Below the pieces are notes generated by a model. The model worked only from the letters and a program-made list of their open reading frames with translations. It made no database searches and was not told the DNA's origin. A DNA stretch of 64,000 nt from CAYWEM01 sp964457225 (GTDB lineage Bacteria; Acidobacteriota; Aminicenantia; UBA2199): NCBI GenBank assembly GCA_964457225.1, contig CAYWEM010000009.1, forward strand, positions 1 to 64,000, written 5' to 3'. Of this stretch, positions 6,832-16,238 are shown piece by piece; position 1 is the first letter of the stretch, and each line of letters starts with the position of its first letter. The translations under genes and the position numbers were made by a program.

Positions 6832-9800
6832 ATGCCGCAAAAAATCCATTTGAATAAACTTTTGTGGATTGTTTTAGCCACCCTGGTTTTAAGCAATTCC
6901 ATGTTGCCCCTGGCCGGTGATTCAGGCCGGAAAGAGGATGTTCCCCTCAATGCCTTTGGAGTGCGGACCGCTCATCCCTTCGTGGTTGAACGCTTTATTC
7001 ATGATGGTAAAACCATTGACCGGATCATTGTCCCCGGGCCCCCGGAACCGCCTCCGGAAATTGAACTGACGGCCTTGCAAGTGTTGCCCCTGGTTGATAA
7101 AGCCTCGGGAATAAACGTCTTATCCGATGTCCCGGCCTCTTCGTGGGCCTTCGGCTGTTCGGCCACGGCGGCCGCCATGATGTTCGGTTATTACGATCAT
7201 AAAGGTTACGCAGACATGTACACCGGTCCGACTAACGGCGGGCTGTTTCCCATGACCAACCAGACCTGGGGGACGGCCTTGATCAACGGCGAAACCCGGG
7301 CCTTGAATCCCCTGAGTGCCACCCGCCAGGACCTGGACGGGCGCTTGACCCGGGGACATGTCGATGATTACTGGATCAAGTACAACAACAATGAAACCGA
7401 CCCCTGGATCAGCAACGGCTGGACGGAGCATGAAGCGGGTGATTGCACCGGCGATTTCATGGGCACCAACCAGTCCCGTTTCGGAAACTCCGACGGGGCG
7501 ACGACTTTCTACTTCTGGATGAACGGTGATCCGCTGTACGACTATTCAGCCTCGGAACCGACCAGCCGGGACGGTTGTCACGGCATGAAACTCTTTGTTG
7601 AATCCCGCGGCTACCAGGTTCAGTACCTGGGAAACTTCAACCAGCTGATTCAGGGCTATAATGGAAACACGAAGGGTTTCACCTTCGCCGATTTCCGGGC
7701 GGAAATCGATGCCGGCCGGCCGGTGCTCATCCAGGTTGAAGGCCACACCATGCTCGGATTCGGCTACAATGAAAGCGGGTCGCTCGTCTACCTGCACAAC
7801 ACCTGGGATCATTCAACCCACAGCATGACCTGGGGGCAAAGCTACGGAGGCATGGCCCATTACGGGGTGACCGTACTGAGACTGGCCGCCATGCAAATCC
7901 CCGAAAGTCCGACAATGATCTCCCCCGAGAACAATGCCGGTGTGGGCGGGACTTCAATCCTGTTCCAGTGGCAGGAGGTCCCCGGAGCCGACCGCTACCG
8001 GATACAGGTGCGGCGGGTCAGTGACAACTCGGTNNNNNNNNNNNNNNNNNNNNNNNNNNNNNNNNNNNNNNNNNNNNNNNNNNNNNNNNNNNNNNNNNNN
8101 NNNNNNNNNNNNNNNNNNNNNNNNNNNNNNNNNTTTCCTGAATCATTACATCGGCAATGTGACTTCATACAACATGAGCGGCTTTCCCAATGACGGCACG
8201 CAGTTCAGGTGGCGGATGCAGGCCGGCAACGATACCGGCTGGAGTCCGTTTACAACATATCGCGTTCTGACCAACGCCGCTGTCCAGCTAACGCCTGATC
8301 CGCCCCAGCAGGTTTCCCCCGAGAACAACGCCAATGTGGGCGGGACTTCGATCCTGTTCCAGTGGCAGGAGGCTTCCGGAGCCGACCAGTACCGGATACA
8401 GGTGCGGCGGGTCAGTGACAACTCGGTTTTCCTGAATCATTACATCGGCAATGTGACTTCATACAACATGAGCGGCTTTCCCGATGACGGCACGCAGTTC
8501 AGGTGGCGGATGCAGGCCGGCAACGAAGCTGGCTGGAGTGCGTTTACGGTTTACCGCAGACTGGAAAACCGGGATCTCCCGGAACCGGACCAGCCTGAGC
8601 TGGTTTATCCGGCTGACAATGCCATCCTGGGCGGCAAAACCCTCTTCTTCCAGTGGGAAGCTTCGGCCCGGGCCGCGGATTACCACTTGGAGGTGCGAAG
8701 GCTGAGTAATGATGCGCCTTTCCTGGATGCCTTCGTCGGAAATGTCACTTCTTTTTCCTGGAGCGGTTTTCCCAATGACGGCACGCAGTTCAAGTGGCGG
8801 GTGCGGGCCGGCAATGACGAAGGCTGGAGTGATTGGTCGCCGGTGCGGATTTTTTCCAGTCGGCACCTGGGGCAAATCGCCGCCGGATACAATCATTCGG
8901 TCGCCCTGGATGGCGGCGGCGCGGTTGTTGCGGCCGGTTCAGACGCCGACGGCAGAAGTTCGGTGCAATCCTGGACGGATGTGGTTCAGTTCGCCGCCGG
9001 CCATGCCCATACCCTGGGCTTGCAGAGTGACGGCACGGTGCTGGCGACAGGCGGCAATGATCAGGGACAAATTGACGTGGCGTCCTGGACGGGGATAGTT
9101 CAGGTCTCCACCTTTGCCGCGGCGGCGGAAGAATATTCTCACAGCCTGGGGCTGAAGAGCGACGGCCTGGTCCTGGCGGCTGGGAGAAATACCGAAGGCC
9201 AGGGCGATGTCGGTTCATGGTCAGGCGTCAAGCAGGTTGCCGCCGGATCAGTTCATTCGCTGGGCTTGCTGGGCAACGGCACGGTACTGGCTGTCGGCGC
9301 CGATGATCAGGGACAATGCGCTACCGGTGACTGGACCGGCATGGTCCAGGTGGCGGCCGGCGGCGTGCACAGCGTCGGCCTGAAAAGTGACGGCACGGTG
9401 CTGGCTGTCGGAGGCAACGATTATGGGCAGTGTGATGTCAGTTCCTGGAGCGGTGTCGTTCAGGTGGCGGCGGGAGCTTTCCATACCTTGGCTCTAAAGA
9501 GTGACGGCACGGTGCTGGCTGTCGGAGACAACGGTCAGGGGCAGTTGAACGTTTCTTCCTGGGCCGGCATTGTCCAGGTGGCGGCGGGTCACGCTCACAG
9601 CCTGGGCCTGAAAAAAGACGGTACAGTGCTGGCCGCGGGCTGGAATGAACACGGTCAATGCAACGTGGGCGGCTGGAATCTCTATGCCGGCCAGGCGGGC
9701 TTTTTCCTGAACGATACCGTGACGGCCAGGGATGCCGGCCGTGCGGACCGGGGCGGCCGGGTGAACGAGTGGCCGCCGGAGAACGGCGCCGGGCTGACCG

Positions 9801-10951
9801 TGCCGGCGGAGAGCGGTAATGCTTTTCTGGGCGGGGGAGAATGGCTTCGGGAACATGACAGCCTGGAGGGATGGTACCTCGGAGATTTTGACGGTGACGG
9901 TAAGACCGATCTTTTGCGTTACCTGCCCGGGGAGGGCAGCCAGGTGTTTTTATCCGACGGCGGTCGTTTTGTCGCCGCCGGCGCCTGGACCACGGCCGAG
10001 AACGGTTCGGACGGCTGGTACGTCGGTGATTTCGATGGTGACGGCCGCTCTGACCTCATGCGTTACTTGCCGGGGATCGGCGGCCAGGTTTTTCTGTCAT
10101 CCGGCACCTCATTTACATACACGGGGACCTGGACCGAAGCCGACCTGGGCGCCGAGGGCTGGTATATAGGTGACTTCGATGGTGACGGCAGGGATGATTT
10201 AATGCGTTATGAACCCGGATACGGCAGCCAGGTGTTTTTATCCGACGGCGGCCGTTTCGTCGCCGCCGGGATTTGGACTGAAGCGGACAGCGGCCTGGAC
10301 GGCTGGTACCTGGGTGATTTCAACGGCGACGGCCGGACAGATCTGCTCAGTTACCGGCCCGGTTTGGGCAGCCGGGTTTACCTGTCCGATGGTTCCGCCT
10401 TTTTATACGCCGGAACATGGAGCGGATCAGGCGCCGGTGTGGACGGCTGGTATATAGGTGATTTCAACGGGAGCAGTCACAGCGACCTGCTGCGTTACGC
10501 CATGCTGTTGTCGGGAGCCGAGGTACTGCTCAACAGCGGGGCGGGTTTTGTGTACGACGGCGGCTGGTCATTCGCCGGCCGGGCCGATGACGACTGGTAC
10601 CCGGGAGATTTCAACGGGGACGGTCGGACCGACCTGCTCAGGTTTGAGCGGGGGAGCGGCCGGGTCGAGGTCTTGCTGTCCGCTGGTACTCAGCCCGGTT
10701 TCCGGCAATTGACGAGAACCAGGCCGGGCATGGAAGTTGAATCAACTGAGGCCTGGCTGGGTGATGCGCCGGATCTGGTCTTGAGCCTTGAAGAGGAGAG
10801 TTACATGGCTGAAATCAGGCTCAGGCGGGAGGCCGGCGAGGCGGTCACCGTGCAGCAGGCGCGCCGGGAATACGAGGAATTGAGCGGCCGCCGGCTGCGC
10901 CGCACCAGGATACTGAAAATGCTTAAAATGCAGGACGGGAACTCCCGGTAA
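6832..10951 (+). CDS. Giant secreted C39-type peptidase with Ig-like, RCC1 and FG-GAP repeats
   Basis: Joined across the N gap the gene encodes at least 1339 aa, and both sides stay in frame with no gap sequence added. Residues 1-28 are a signal peptide. Residues 90-350 resemble a papain-like C39 domain: Cys109 (SSWAFGCSATAAAMMFGYYD), His305 (GHTMLGFGY) and Asn323 (LHNTWDHS) are the likely catalytic set. Three Ig/FnIII-like repeats follow (about 356-448, 456-546, 549-643), copies 1 and 2 nearly identical. Seven RCC1-type propeller repeats (about 645-919) carry the motif HSLGLKSDGTVLA. Six FG-GAP/VCBS repeats (about 978-1253) contain WYIGDFDGDGR-type calcium loops. The last 85 residues are a charged helical tail. 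It should be exported and may bind surfaces or glycans while cleaving protein. The substrate and final location are unknown; I see no cell-wall sorting motif. Confidence 0.8.
8034..8133 (+). other. Assembly gap of exactly 100 N inside a repeat
   Basis: One hundred N bases mark a scaffold gap. The left edge ends ...AACTCGGT and the right edge begins TTTCCTGAATC. Joined, they read exactly as the intact repeat copy at 8421-8437, in frame. The true gap could be zero or a whole number of Ig-like repeat units. Confidence 0.9.
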
Positions 10952-10966
10952 AAACAGTAAAAAAAC

Positions 10967-11004
10967 AGCCGGATGCGGCCGGCAATTGACAAGCCGGATG
11001 CGGC
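10967..11004 (+). repeat. 13-bp direct repeat overlapping the nifJ promoter
   Basis: AGCCGGATGCGGC occurs at 10967-10979 and again at 10992-11004, 25 bp apart. The second copy fills most of the spacer between the -35 and -10 elements, a position suited to an operator. No regulator can be assigned. Confidence 0.55.
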
Positions 11005-11014
11005 GTGATAGTAT
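10986..11014 (+). promoter_or_regulatory. nifJ promoter
   Basis: TTGACA (10986-10991), 17 bp and TAGTAT (11009-11014) lie about 90 bp before the start codon of the pyruvate:ferredoxin oxidoreductase gene. Confidence 0.6.
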
Positions 11015-11104
11015 TTTTTTACTCGCATTCCTGGAGTTCTAAGGTTCCGGGACCTCAGCCGGGCCGGGCCTGAAGATAAAATCCAACCCTGAAGGAGAAG
11101 CAAC

Positions 11105-14100
11105 ATGGCCGATAACAAGGTTACCATCGACGGCAACACCGCCGCCGCCCACGTGGCGTACGCATTCAGCGAAATCGCCGCCATTTACCCGATCACCCCC
11201 TCTTCCAACATGGGAGAGTTGGCTGATTACTGGGCCGCTCACGGTCGCAAGAACATCTTCGGCCGCGAAGTGTCGGTCATCGAAATGCAGTCCGAGGCCG
11301 GAGCCGCGGGCGCGGTGCACGGTTCTCTGACCGCCGGCGCCCTGACCACCACCTTCACCGCTTCCCAGGGCCTGCTTTTGATGATTCCCAACATGCACAA
11401 GATCGCCGGTGAAATGCTGCCCACGGTTTTCCACGTATCGGCCCGCTCCCTGGCCTGCCAGTCGCTCTCCATCTTCGGTGATCACTCCGACGTCATGTCG
11501 GTGCGCAACACCGGTTTCGCCCTGATGGCCGCCAACTCGGTGCAGGAAGTGCTTGACCTGGCCGTGGTTTCCCACCTGGCCACCCTGGAAAGCTGGGTGC
11601 CCTTCCTTAACTTCTTCGACGGCTTCCGCACCTCCCATGAAATCCAGAAAGTGGACATGATAGAGGATGAAATCCTGGCCGGCATGTTCAACCACGAGTA
11701 CCTGGAGCAGTTCCGCGCCCGGGCTCTGCGTCCGGAAAAACCGATGCTCAAGGTAGGCCAGCAGACTCCGGATGTTTACTTCCAGGGCCGCGAAACGGTC
11801 AACCTGTATTACGACAAGACCCCGGCCATAGTCCAGAAATACATGGACCAGCTGGCCGCCGAAACCGGCCGCAAGTACAATCTCTTTGATTACGTCGGTC
11901 ACCCCGAGGCGGAACGCATCGTGGTGGCCATGGGCTCAGCCTGTGAAACCATCGAGGAAACCGTGTCCTTCCTGGCGGCCCGGGGCGAAAAAGTGGGCTT
12001 GCTCAAGGTCAGGCTCTACCGGCCCTTTGCCGTTGAAGCCTTCCGGAAAGCCCTGCCCGCCTCGGTGCGGAAAATCGCCGTGCTCGACCGCACCAAGGAG
12101 CCGGGGGCCATCGGCGAGCCGCTCTACCTGGACGTGGTGGCCGCCCTCAAGGGACGCGACCTGCTCATAATCGGCGGCCGTTACGGCCTCAGTTCCAAGG
12201 AATTCACCCCGGCCATGGCCAAGGCCGTCTTCGACCACCTGGCCGGTCCGGCCGGCCACGGTTTCACCGTGGGCATCAACGACGACGTTTCCGGACTTTC
12301 CATCCCGGTGCCGGCCTCTTTTGAAATCGAAAAGGCTGACACCATCAAGTGCATCTTCTGGGGGCTCGGCTCGGACGGCACGGTCGGGGCCAACAAGAAT
12401 TCCATCAAGATCATCGGCGATCATACCGACATGTACGCCCAGGGCTATTTTTCCTACGACTCGAAAAAATCGGGCGGGATCACAGTCTCTTACCTGCGTT
12501 TCGGCAAGACCCCGATCCGGGCGCCTTACCTGCCTACTTCCTCCGATTTCACCGCCCTGCACAACGTGGCCTACATCGGCCGCTACGACATTCTCAAGGA
12601 ACTCAAGGAGGGCGGCACCTTCCTGCTGAACTCGGAATGGTCCAACGAAGATGTTTTCAACCACCTGACCCGGGAAATGCAGGAAACCATCATCCGGAAA
12701 AAGATCAAAATGTTCAACATCAACGCCCTGAAAATATCCGAGGAAGTCGGATTGGGCAAGCGCATCAACTCGGTCATGCAGGCCGCTTTCTTCATAATCT
12801 CCGGGGTACTGCCCGAGGCAGAGGCCATCGAGCTGATCAAGGACGCCATCAAGAAGACTTACGACCGCAAAGGCGAGGACGTCGTCAAGATGAACTGGGA
12901 AGCGGTCGACCGCACCAAGGCCGCCCTGCAGCAGGTCCCGGTGCCGGCCCGGGTGGAAGACATCAGGATTTCCTACAAGCCCCGGCGCCTGGTGCCGGAC
13001 AACTGCGATGAGTTCACCTGCAATATCATCGAAAAGATGATGCACCTCAAGGGAGACGCAATTCCCGTCTCGCACATGCCCCTGGACGGGACCGTGCCCA
13101 CGGCCACTTCGCGCCTGGAAAAGCGGGGTATCGCCCCGCACGTGCCGCGCTGGCTGTCCGAGCACTGCATCCAGTGCAACCAGTGTTCCCTGGTCTGCCC
13201 GCATGCCGCCATCCGGGCCAAGCAGATCGCCCCGGCCGACCTGACCGAGGCCCCGGCTGCTTTCAACACGCTCAAGTCAACCACCAAGAACGAGCGTGAC
13301 CTGCAGTTCCGGATCCAGGTTTACATCGAAGACTGCACCGGCTGCGGCAATTGCCTGCAGGTCTGCCCTTCGAAGGTCAAGGCCCTGGAATGGAGTTCCA
13401 TAGAGGAAGAGCGGAATTCCGGTCAGAATGACAACGTGGCTTTCTTTGAACAGCTTCCGGACAACGTCCTCGACGGCGCCAACCTGAACCAGATCAAGGG
13501 CAGCCAGTTCCGCCAGCCGCTCTTCGAGTTCTCCGGGGCCTGCGCCGGCTGTGGAGAGACTCCCTACGTCAAACTGCTGACCCAGTTATTCGGCGAGCGC
13601 ATGCTCATCGCCAATGCCACCGGTTGCTCCTCCATTTACGGCGGCACCTTTCCAACTACGCCTTACAGCGTGAGCAAAGAAGGATTCGGGCCGGTCTGGG
13701 CCAATTCCCTGTTCGAGGACAATGCCGAGTACGGTTTCGGAATGCGCCTGGCCGTGGATGCCAACCGGGCCCAGCTGAGAGGCAAACTGGAGGAGCTTCT
13801 CTCCTTTGAATTGCCGGCGCCGGTGAAGACCGCCCTGCAGCAAAGGCTGGACAACTGGACCGCCACCGATGAGGCGGCCCGGACCGAGGTCCGGGAATTG
13901 AAAAAGATGCTGGCCGAGCTGAAGGTCCCGGCCGCGGCCGCTGTTCTGCGCAAGATCAATGAACTGCAGGATTACCTGCTCGACAAATCGATCTGGTGCC
14001 TCGGCGGTGACGGCTGGGCTTATGACATAGGTTACGGCGGTCTTGACCACGTACTGGCCGCGGATCGCAACGTCAACGTCCTGGTCATGGATACCGAGGT

Positions 14101-14626
14101 CTATTCCAACACCGGCGGCCAGGCTTCCAAGTCCACCCCGCTCGGAGCGGTGGCCCAGTTCGCCTCTTCCGGCAAGCGTACCGGTAAAAAGGATCTCGGC
14201 CTGATGCTGATGAGCTACGGCTACGTTTACATCGCCTCGATCGCCCTGGGCGCCAACATGAACCAGGCCATCAAGGCTTTCCTGGAAGCCGAGGCCTATC
14301 CCGGGCCCAGCATCATCCTGGCCTACTCACCCTGCATCGCTCACGGCATCGACATGGGGCGAACCATTGAAACTGAAAAGCGGGCCGTAAATGCAGGTTA
14401 CTGGCCGCTGTTCCGTTACAACCCCCTGCTGACCGACCAGGGGAAGAATCCCTTCGTCTACGAAACCAAGGACCCCAGCGAAGACATGATGGCCTTCCTG
14501 GAAAGCGAGATCCGCTATTCAACCCTGAAAAACCAGTTTCCCGAGGCGGCTGAAAAGCTTTTCGCCCAGGCGGTCGCTTTCCGGAAGCAGAAGCACGAGT
14601 TTTACAAAAAACTGGCCGCCATGTAG
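11105..14626 (+). CDS. nifJ: Pyruvate:ferredoxin (flavodoxin) oxidoreductase
   Basis: This is a full-length single-chain PFOR of 1173 aa, which converts pyruvate and CoA to acetyl-CoA, CO2 and reduced ferredoxin in the cytoplasm. Domains in order: N-terminal pyrimidine-binding-type domain with YPITPSSNMGE, transketolase-C-like and gamma-type domains, two 4Fe-4S ferredoxin motifs (CIQCNQCSLVCPH from C688; CTGCGNCLQVCPS from C744), a CAGCGETPY cluster region, and the C-terminal TPP-binding domain with GDGWAYDIGYGG and VYSNTGGQASKSTPLG. AAGGAG precedes the ATG at 11105. It is monocistronic or co-transcribed with the sigma-54 activator 138 bp downstream. Together with the NQR complex it points to ferredoxin-linked anaerobic metabolism and sodium energetics. 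No residue appears missing. Confidence 0.97.
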   Translation: MADNKVTIDGNTAAAHVAYAFSEIAAIYPITPSSNMGELADYWAAHGRKNIFGREVSVIEMQSEAGAAGAVHGSLTAGALTTTFTASQGLLLMIPNMHKIAGEMLPTVFHVSARSLACQSLSIFGDHSDVMSVRNTGFALMAANSVQEVLDLAVVSHLATLESWVPFLNFFDGFRTSHEIQKVDMIEDEILAGMFNHEYLEQFRARALRPEKPMLKVGQQTPDVYFQGRETVNLYYDKTPAIVQKYMDQLAAETGRKYNLFDYVGHPEAERIVVAMGSACETIEETVSFLAARGEKVGLLKVRLYRPFAVEAFRKALPASVRKIAVLDRTKEPGAIGEPLYLDVVAALKGRDLLIIGGRYGLSSKEFTPAMAKAVFDHLAGPAGHGFTVGINDDVSGLSIPVPASFEIEKADTIKCIFWGLGSDGTVGANKNSIKIIGDHTDMYAQGYFSYDSKKSGGITVSYLRFGKTPIRAPYLPTSSDFTALHNVAYIGRYDILKELKEGGTFLLNSEWSNEDVFNHLTREMQETIIRKKIKMFNINALKISEEVGLGKRINSVMQAAFFIISGVLPEAEAIELIKDAIKKTYDRKGEDVVKMNWEAVDRTKAALQQVPVPARVEDIRISYKPRRLVPDNCDEFTCNIIEKMMHLKGDAIPVSHMPLDGTVPTATSRLEKRGIAPHVPRWLSEHCIQCNQCSLVCPHAAIRAKQIAPADLTEAPAAFNTLKSTTKNERDLQFRIQVYIEDCTGCGNCLQVCPSKVKALEWSSIEEERNSGQNDNVAFFEQLPDNVLDGANLNQIKGSQFRQPLFEFSGACAGCGETPYVKLLTQLFGERMLIANATGCSSIYGGTFPTTPYSVSKEGFGPVWANSLFEDNAEYGFGMRLAVDANRAQLRGKLEELLSFELPAPVKTALQQRLDNWTATDEAARTEVRELKKMLAELKVPAAAAVLRKINELQDYLLDKSIWCLGGDGWAYDIGYGGLDHVLAADRNVNVLVMDTEVYSNTGGQASKSTPLGAVAQFASSGKRTGKKDLGLMLMSYGYVYIASIALGANMNQAIKAFLEAEAYPGPSIILAYSPCIAHGIDMGRTIETEKRAVNAGYWPLFRYNPLLTDQGKNPFVYETKDPSEDMMAFLESEIRYSTLKNQFPEAAEKLFAQAVAFRKQKHEFYKKLAAM

Positions 14627-14764
14627 AATGGCAAGCAGGGCCGGATACAGGCCGGGAAAATGTGCCCGATGAATGAAGCGCCCCGACTGCCGGCTTCAGC
14701 CACGGTGTGAAAGATAGAGAAAAAAAGCTTGGCTCCGCTGGTCAAGCTCTTGGAGTAAGGCTGA

Positions 14765-16201
14765 ATGTTTGAACGCCTGAAAGACAAGATCTGGGACCTG
14801 CTCAAGAACCGCGAGGTATCCCTGGCCATGATCTACGATGACCAGGGTCGGATCCTCTGGCACCGGGGCCGGGAAATCAAAAGTAAAAACCTGGCCCGGG
14901 GTGAAGGGTTCTGCCGCAGTCTGGCCCTGAAAACCCTGCAGGAAAAAAGGGAATTGCGCCGGGAAGGCTGCCTGGTGCATTACGGCAACGACGACATGTC
15001 GGAATCGGCCATCATTCTGAACATCTGCAGCCTGATAATCGTGCCTTTTTCCGATTCTTATTTTCTTTACGTGGACAGCGGCACCACCGGCTGTTTCAGT
15101 GATTCCGACCGGGTGGTCTTTGAAACGGTGGCTTTCCTGCTGGGTGAAATGATCGAGGGCCTGCGGCGGGGCGGTCATGCCGACACTGAAGGCGAGGAAA
15201 GCGGAGAACCCGGCCGCCTGATCCGCGAGCGCATCATCCGCTATGCCATCGAAGAAGAACCGGTGCTGCTGCTCGGTGAAACCGGGGTGGGCAAGAATCA
15301 CATCGCCGAAAAAATCCACGTTTATTCCGGACGGCGCGGCCGCTTCGTCATCGTGCATACCCCGGGAATCCCCGAATCCCTCCTCGAAGCCCAGCTTTTC
15401 GGTCACGTCAAGGGCGCCTTCACCGGCGCGGTCCAGGACTATCCCGGCCTGGTTCATGCCGCTGACGGGGGCACTCTCTTCTTCGACGAAATCGCCGAGG
15501 TAACCGAATCCATCCAGGCCAAGCTGATGCGTTTCATCGACACCAAGACTTACCGCCGCCTGGGCGACAGCCGTGAATACCAGGGCGACGTGCGCCTGAT
15601 TTTCGCCTCGAACCGTGACCTGAAGCTGGAGGTCAGGGAAAAGCGTTTCCGCGAGGATCTTTTCCACCGCCTGCAGGTCATTTCCCTGTTGATTCCGCCC
15701 TTGCGTGAACGGCGCGAGGAAATCGGCCGCATCATCGATGAATGCCAGGATATACTGAAGGGCAAGAAACTGACCCCGGAAGCGCGTGAAACCCTGTCCG
15801 GTTACGACTGGCCGGGAAATGTCCGCGAACTGATCAACGCCCTGAAAAGAGCCAGGGTGGATGCCGCCGGAGAGCTGATAGACCAGCAGGTCATCATGGA
15901 TTCCATCAGCCAGTCCGACCTGCGGGTCGCCCCGGAAAGCTCCGATGAAAAGCTGATTGCCCGGTTGCAAAGGGATATCGCCGCCGGTCAGGATTTCTGG
16001 CAGGCGGTCTGGCAGCCTTTCATGGACCGCGATCTTGATCGTCGCACCGTTCGTTCTTTACTGAAAAAAATCCTGAACGCCAACCAGGGCAATTTCCGGT
16101 TCCTGGGTACGGCCCTGAACCTGGCCGGGCACGATTACCACCGCTTCATGACCCTGATGTACAAGTACCGCCTCGATCCCCGCGAACCGGAAGAATCCTG
16201 A
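14765..16201 (+). CDS. Sigma-54-dependent transcriptional activator (AAA+)
   Basis: The protein is 478 aa. Residues 1-135 form a sensory region of GAF-like appearance (SLAMIYDDQGRILWHRG, SLIIVPFSDSYFLYVD) rather than a receiver domain. The AAA+ core has Walker A GETGVGKN (about 171-178), the sigma-54 loop GAFTGA at 217-222, Walker B GGTLFFDE, FREDLFHRL and YDWPGNVREL. The C-terminal GNFRFLGTALNLAGHDYHRFM resembles a Fis-type helix-turn-helix. GAFTGA means it should remodel sigma-54 RNA polymerase at enhancer-bound promoters. It lies 138 bp behind nifJ in the same direction, so control of central carbon metabolism is plausible but unproven. The histidine kinase at 21940 is too distant to pair with it on sequence grounds. 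Confidence 0.88.
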   Translation: MFERLKDKIWDLLKNREVSLAMIYDDQGRILWHRGREIKSKNLARGEGFCRSLALKTLQEKRELRREGCLVHYGNDDMSESAIILNICSLIIVPFSDSYFLYVDSGTTGCFSDSDRVVFETVAFLLGEMIEGLRRGGHADTEGEESGEPGRLIRERIIRYAIEEEPVLLLGETGVGKNHIAEKIHVYSGRRGRFVIVHTPGIPESLLEAQLFGHVKGAFTGAVQDYPGLVHAADGGTLFFDEIAEVTESIQAKLMRFIDTKTYRRLGDSREYQGDVRLIFASNRDLKLEVREKRFREDLFHRLQVISLLIPPLRERREEIGRIIDECQDILKGKKLTPEARETLSGYDWPGNVRELINALKRARVDAAGELIDQQVIMDSISQSDLRVAPESSDEKLIARLQRDIAAGQDFWQAVWQPFMDRDLDRRTVRSLLKKILNANQGNFRFLGTALNLAGHDYHRFMTLMYKYRLDPREPEES

Positions 16202-16238
16202 TTCAGGCGGTATAGATTCCCCGGCAGGCCCCGAGCTT

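Noticed and set aside
8299..9680. Regular repeats suggestive of a CRISPR array.
   Set aside because: The repeats are long, in frame and encode Ig-like and RCC1 protein units; no spacers and no cas genes exist. I saw no CRISPR array in the window.
11936..13204. A 422-codon frame on the minus strand.
   Set aside because: It lies entirely inside nifJ, whose protein is conserved along its full length.
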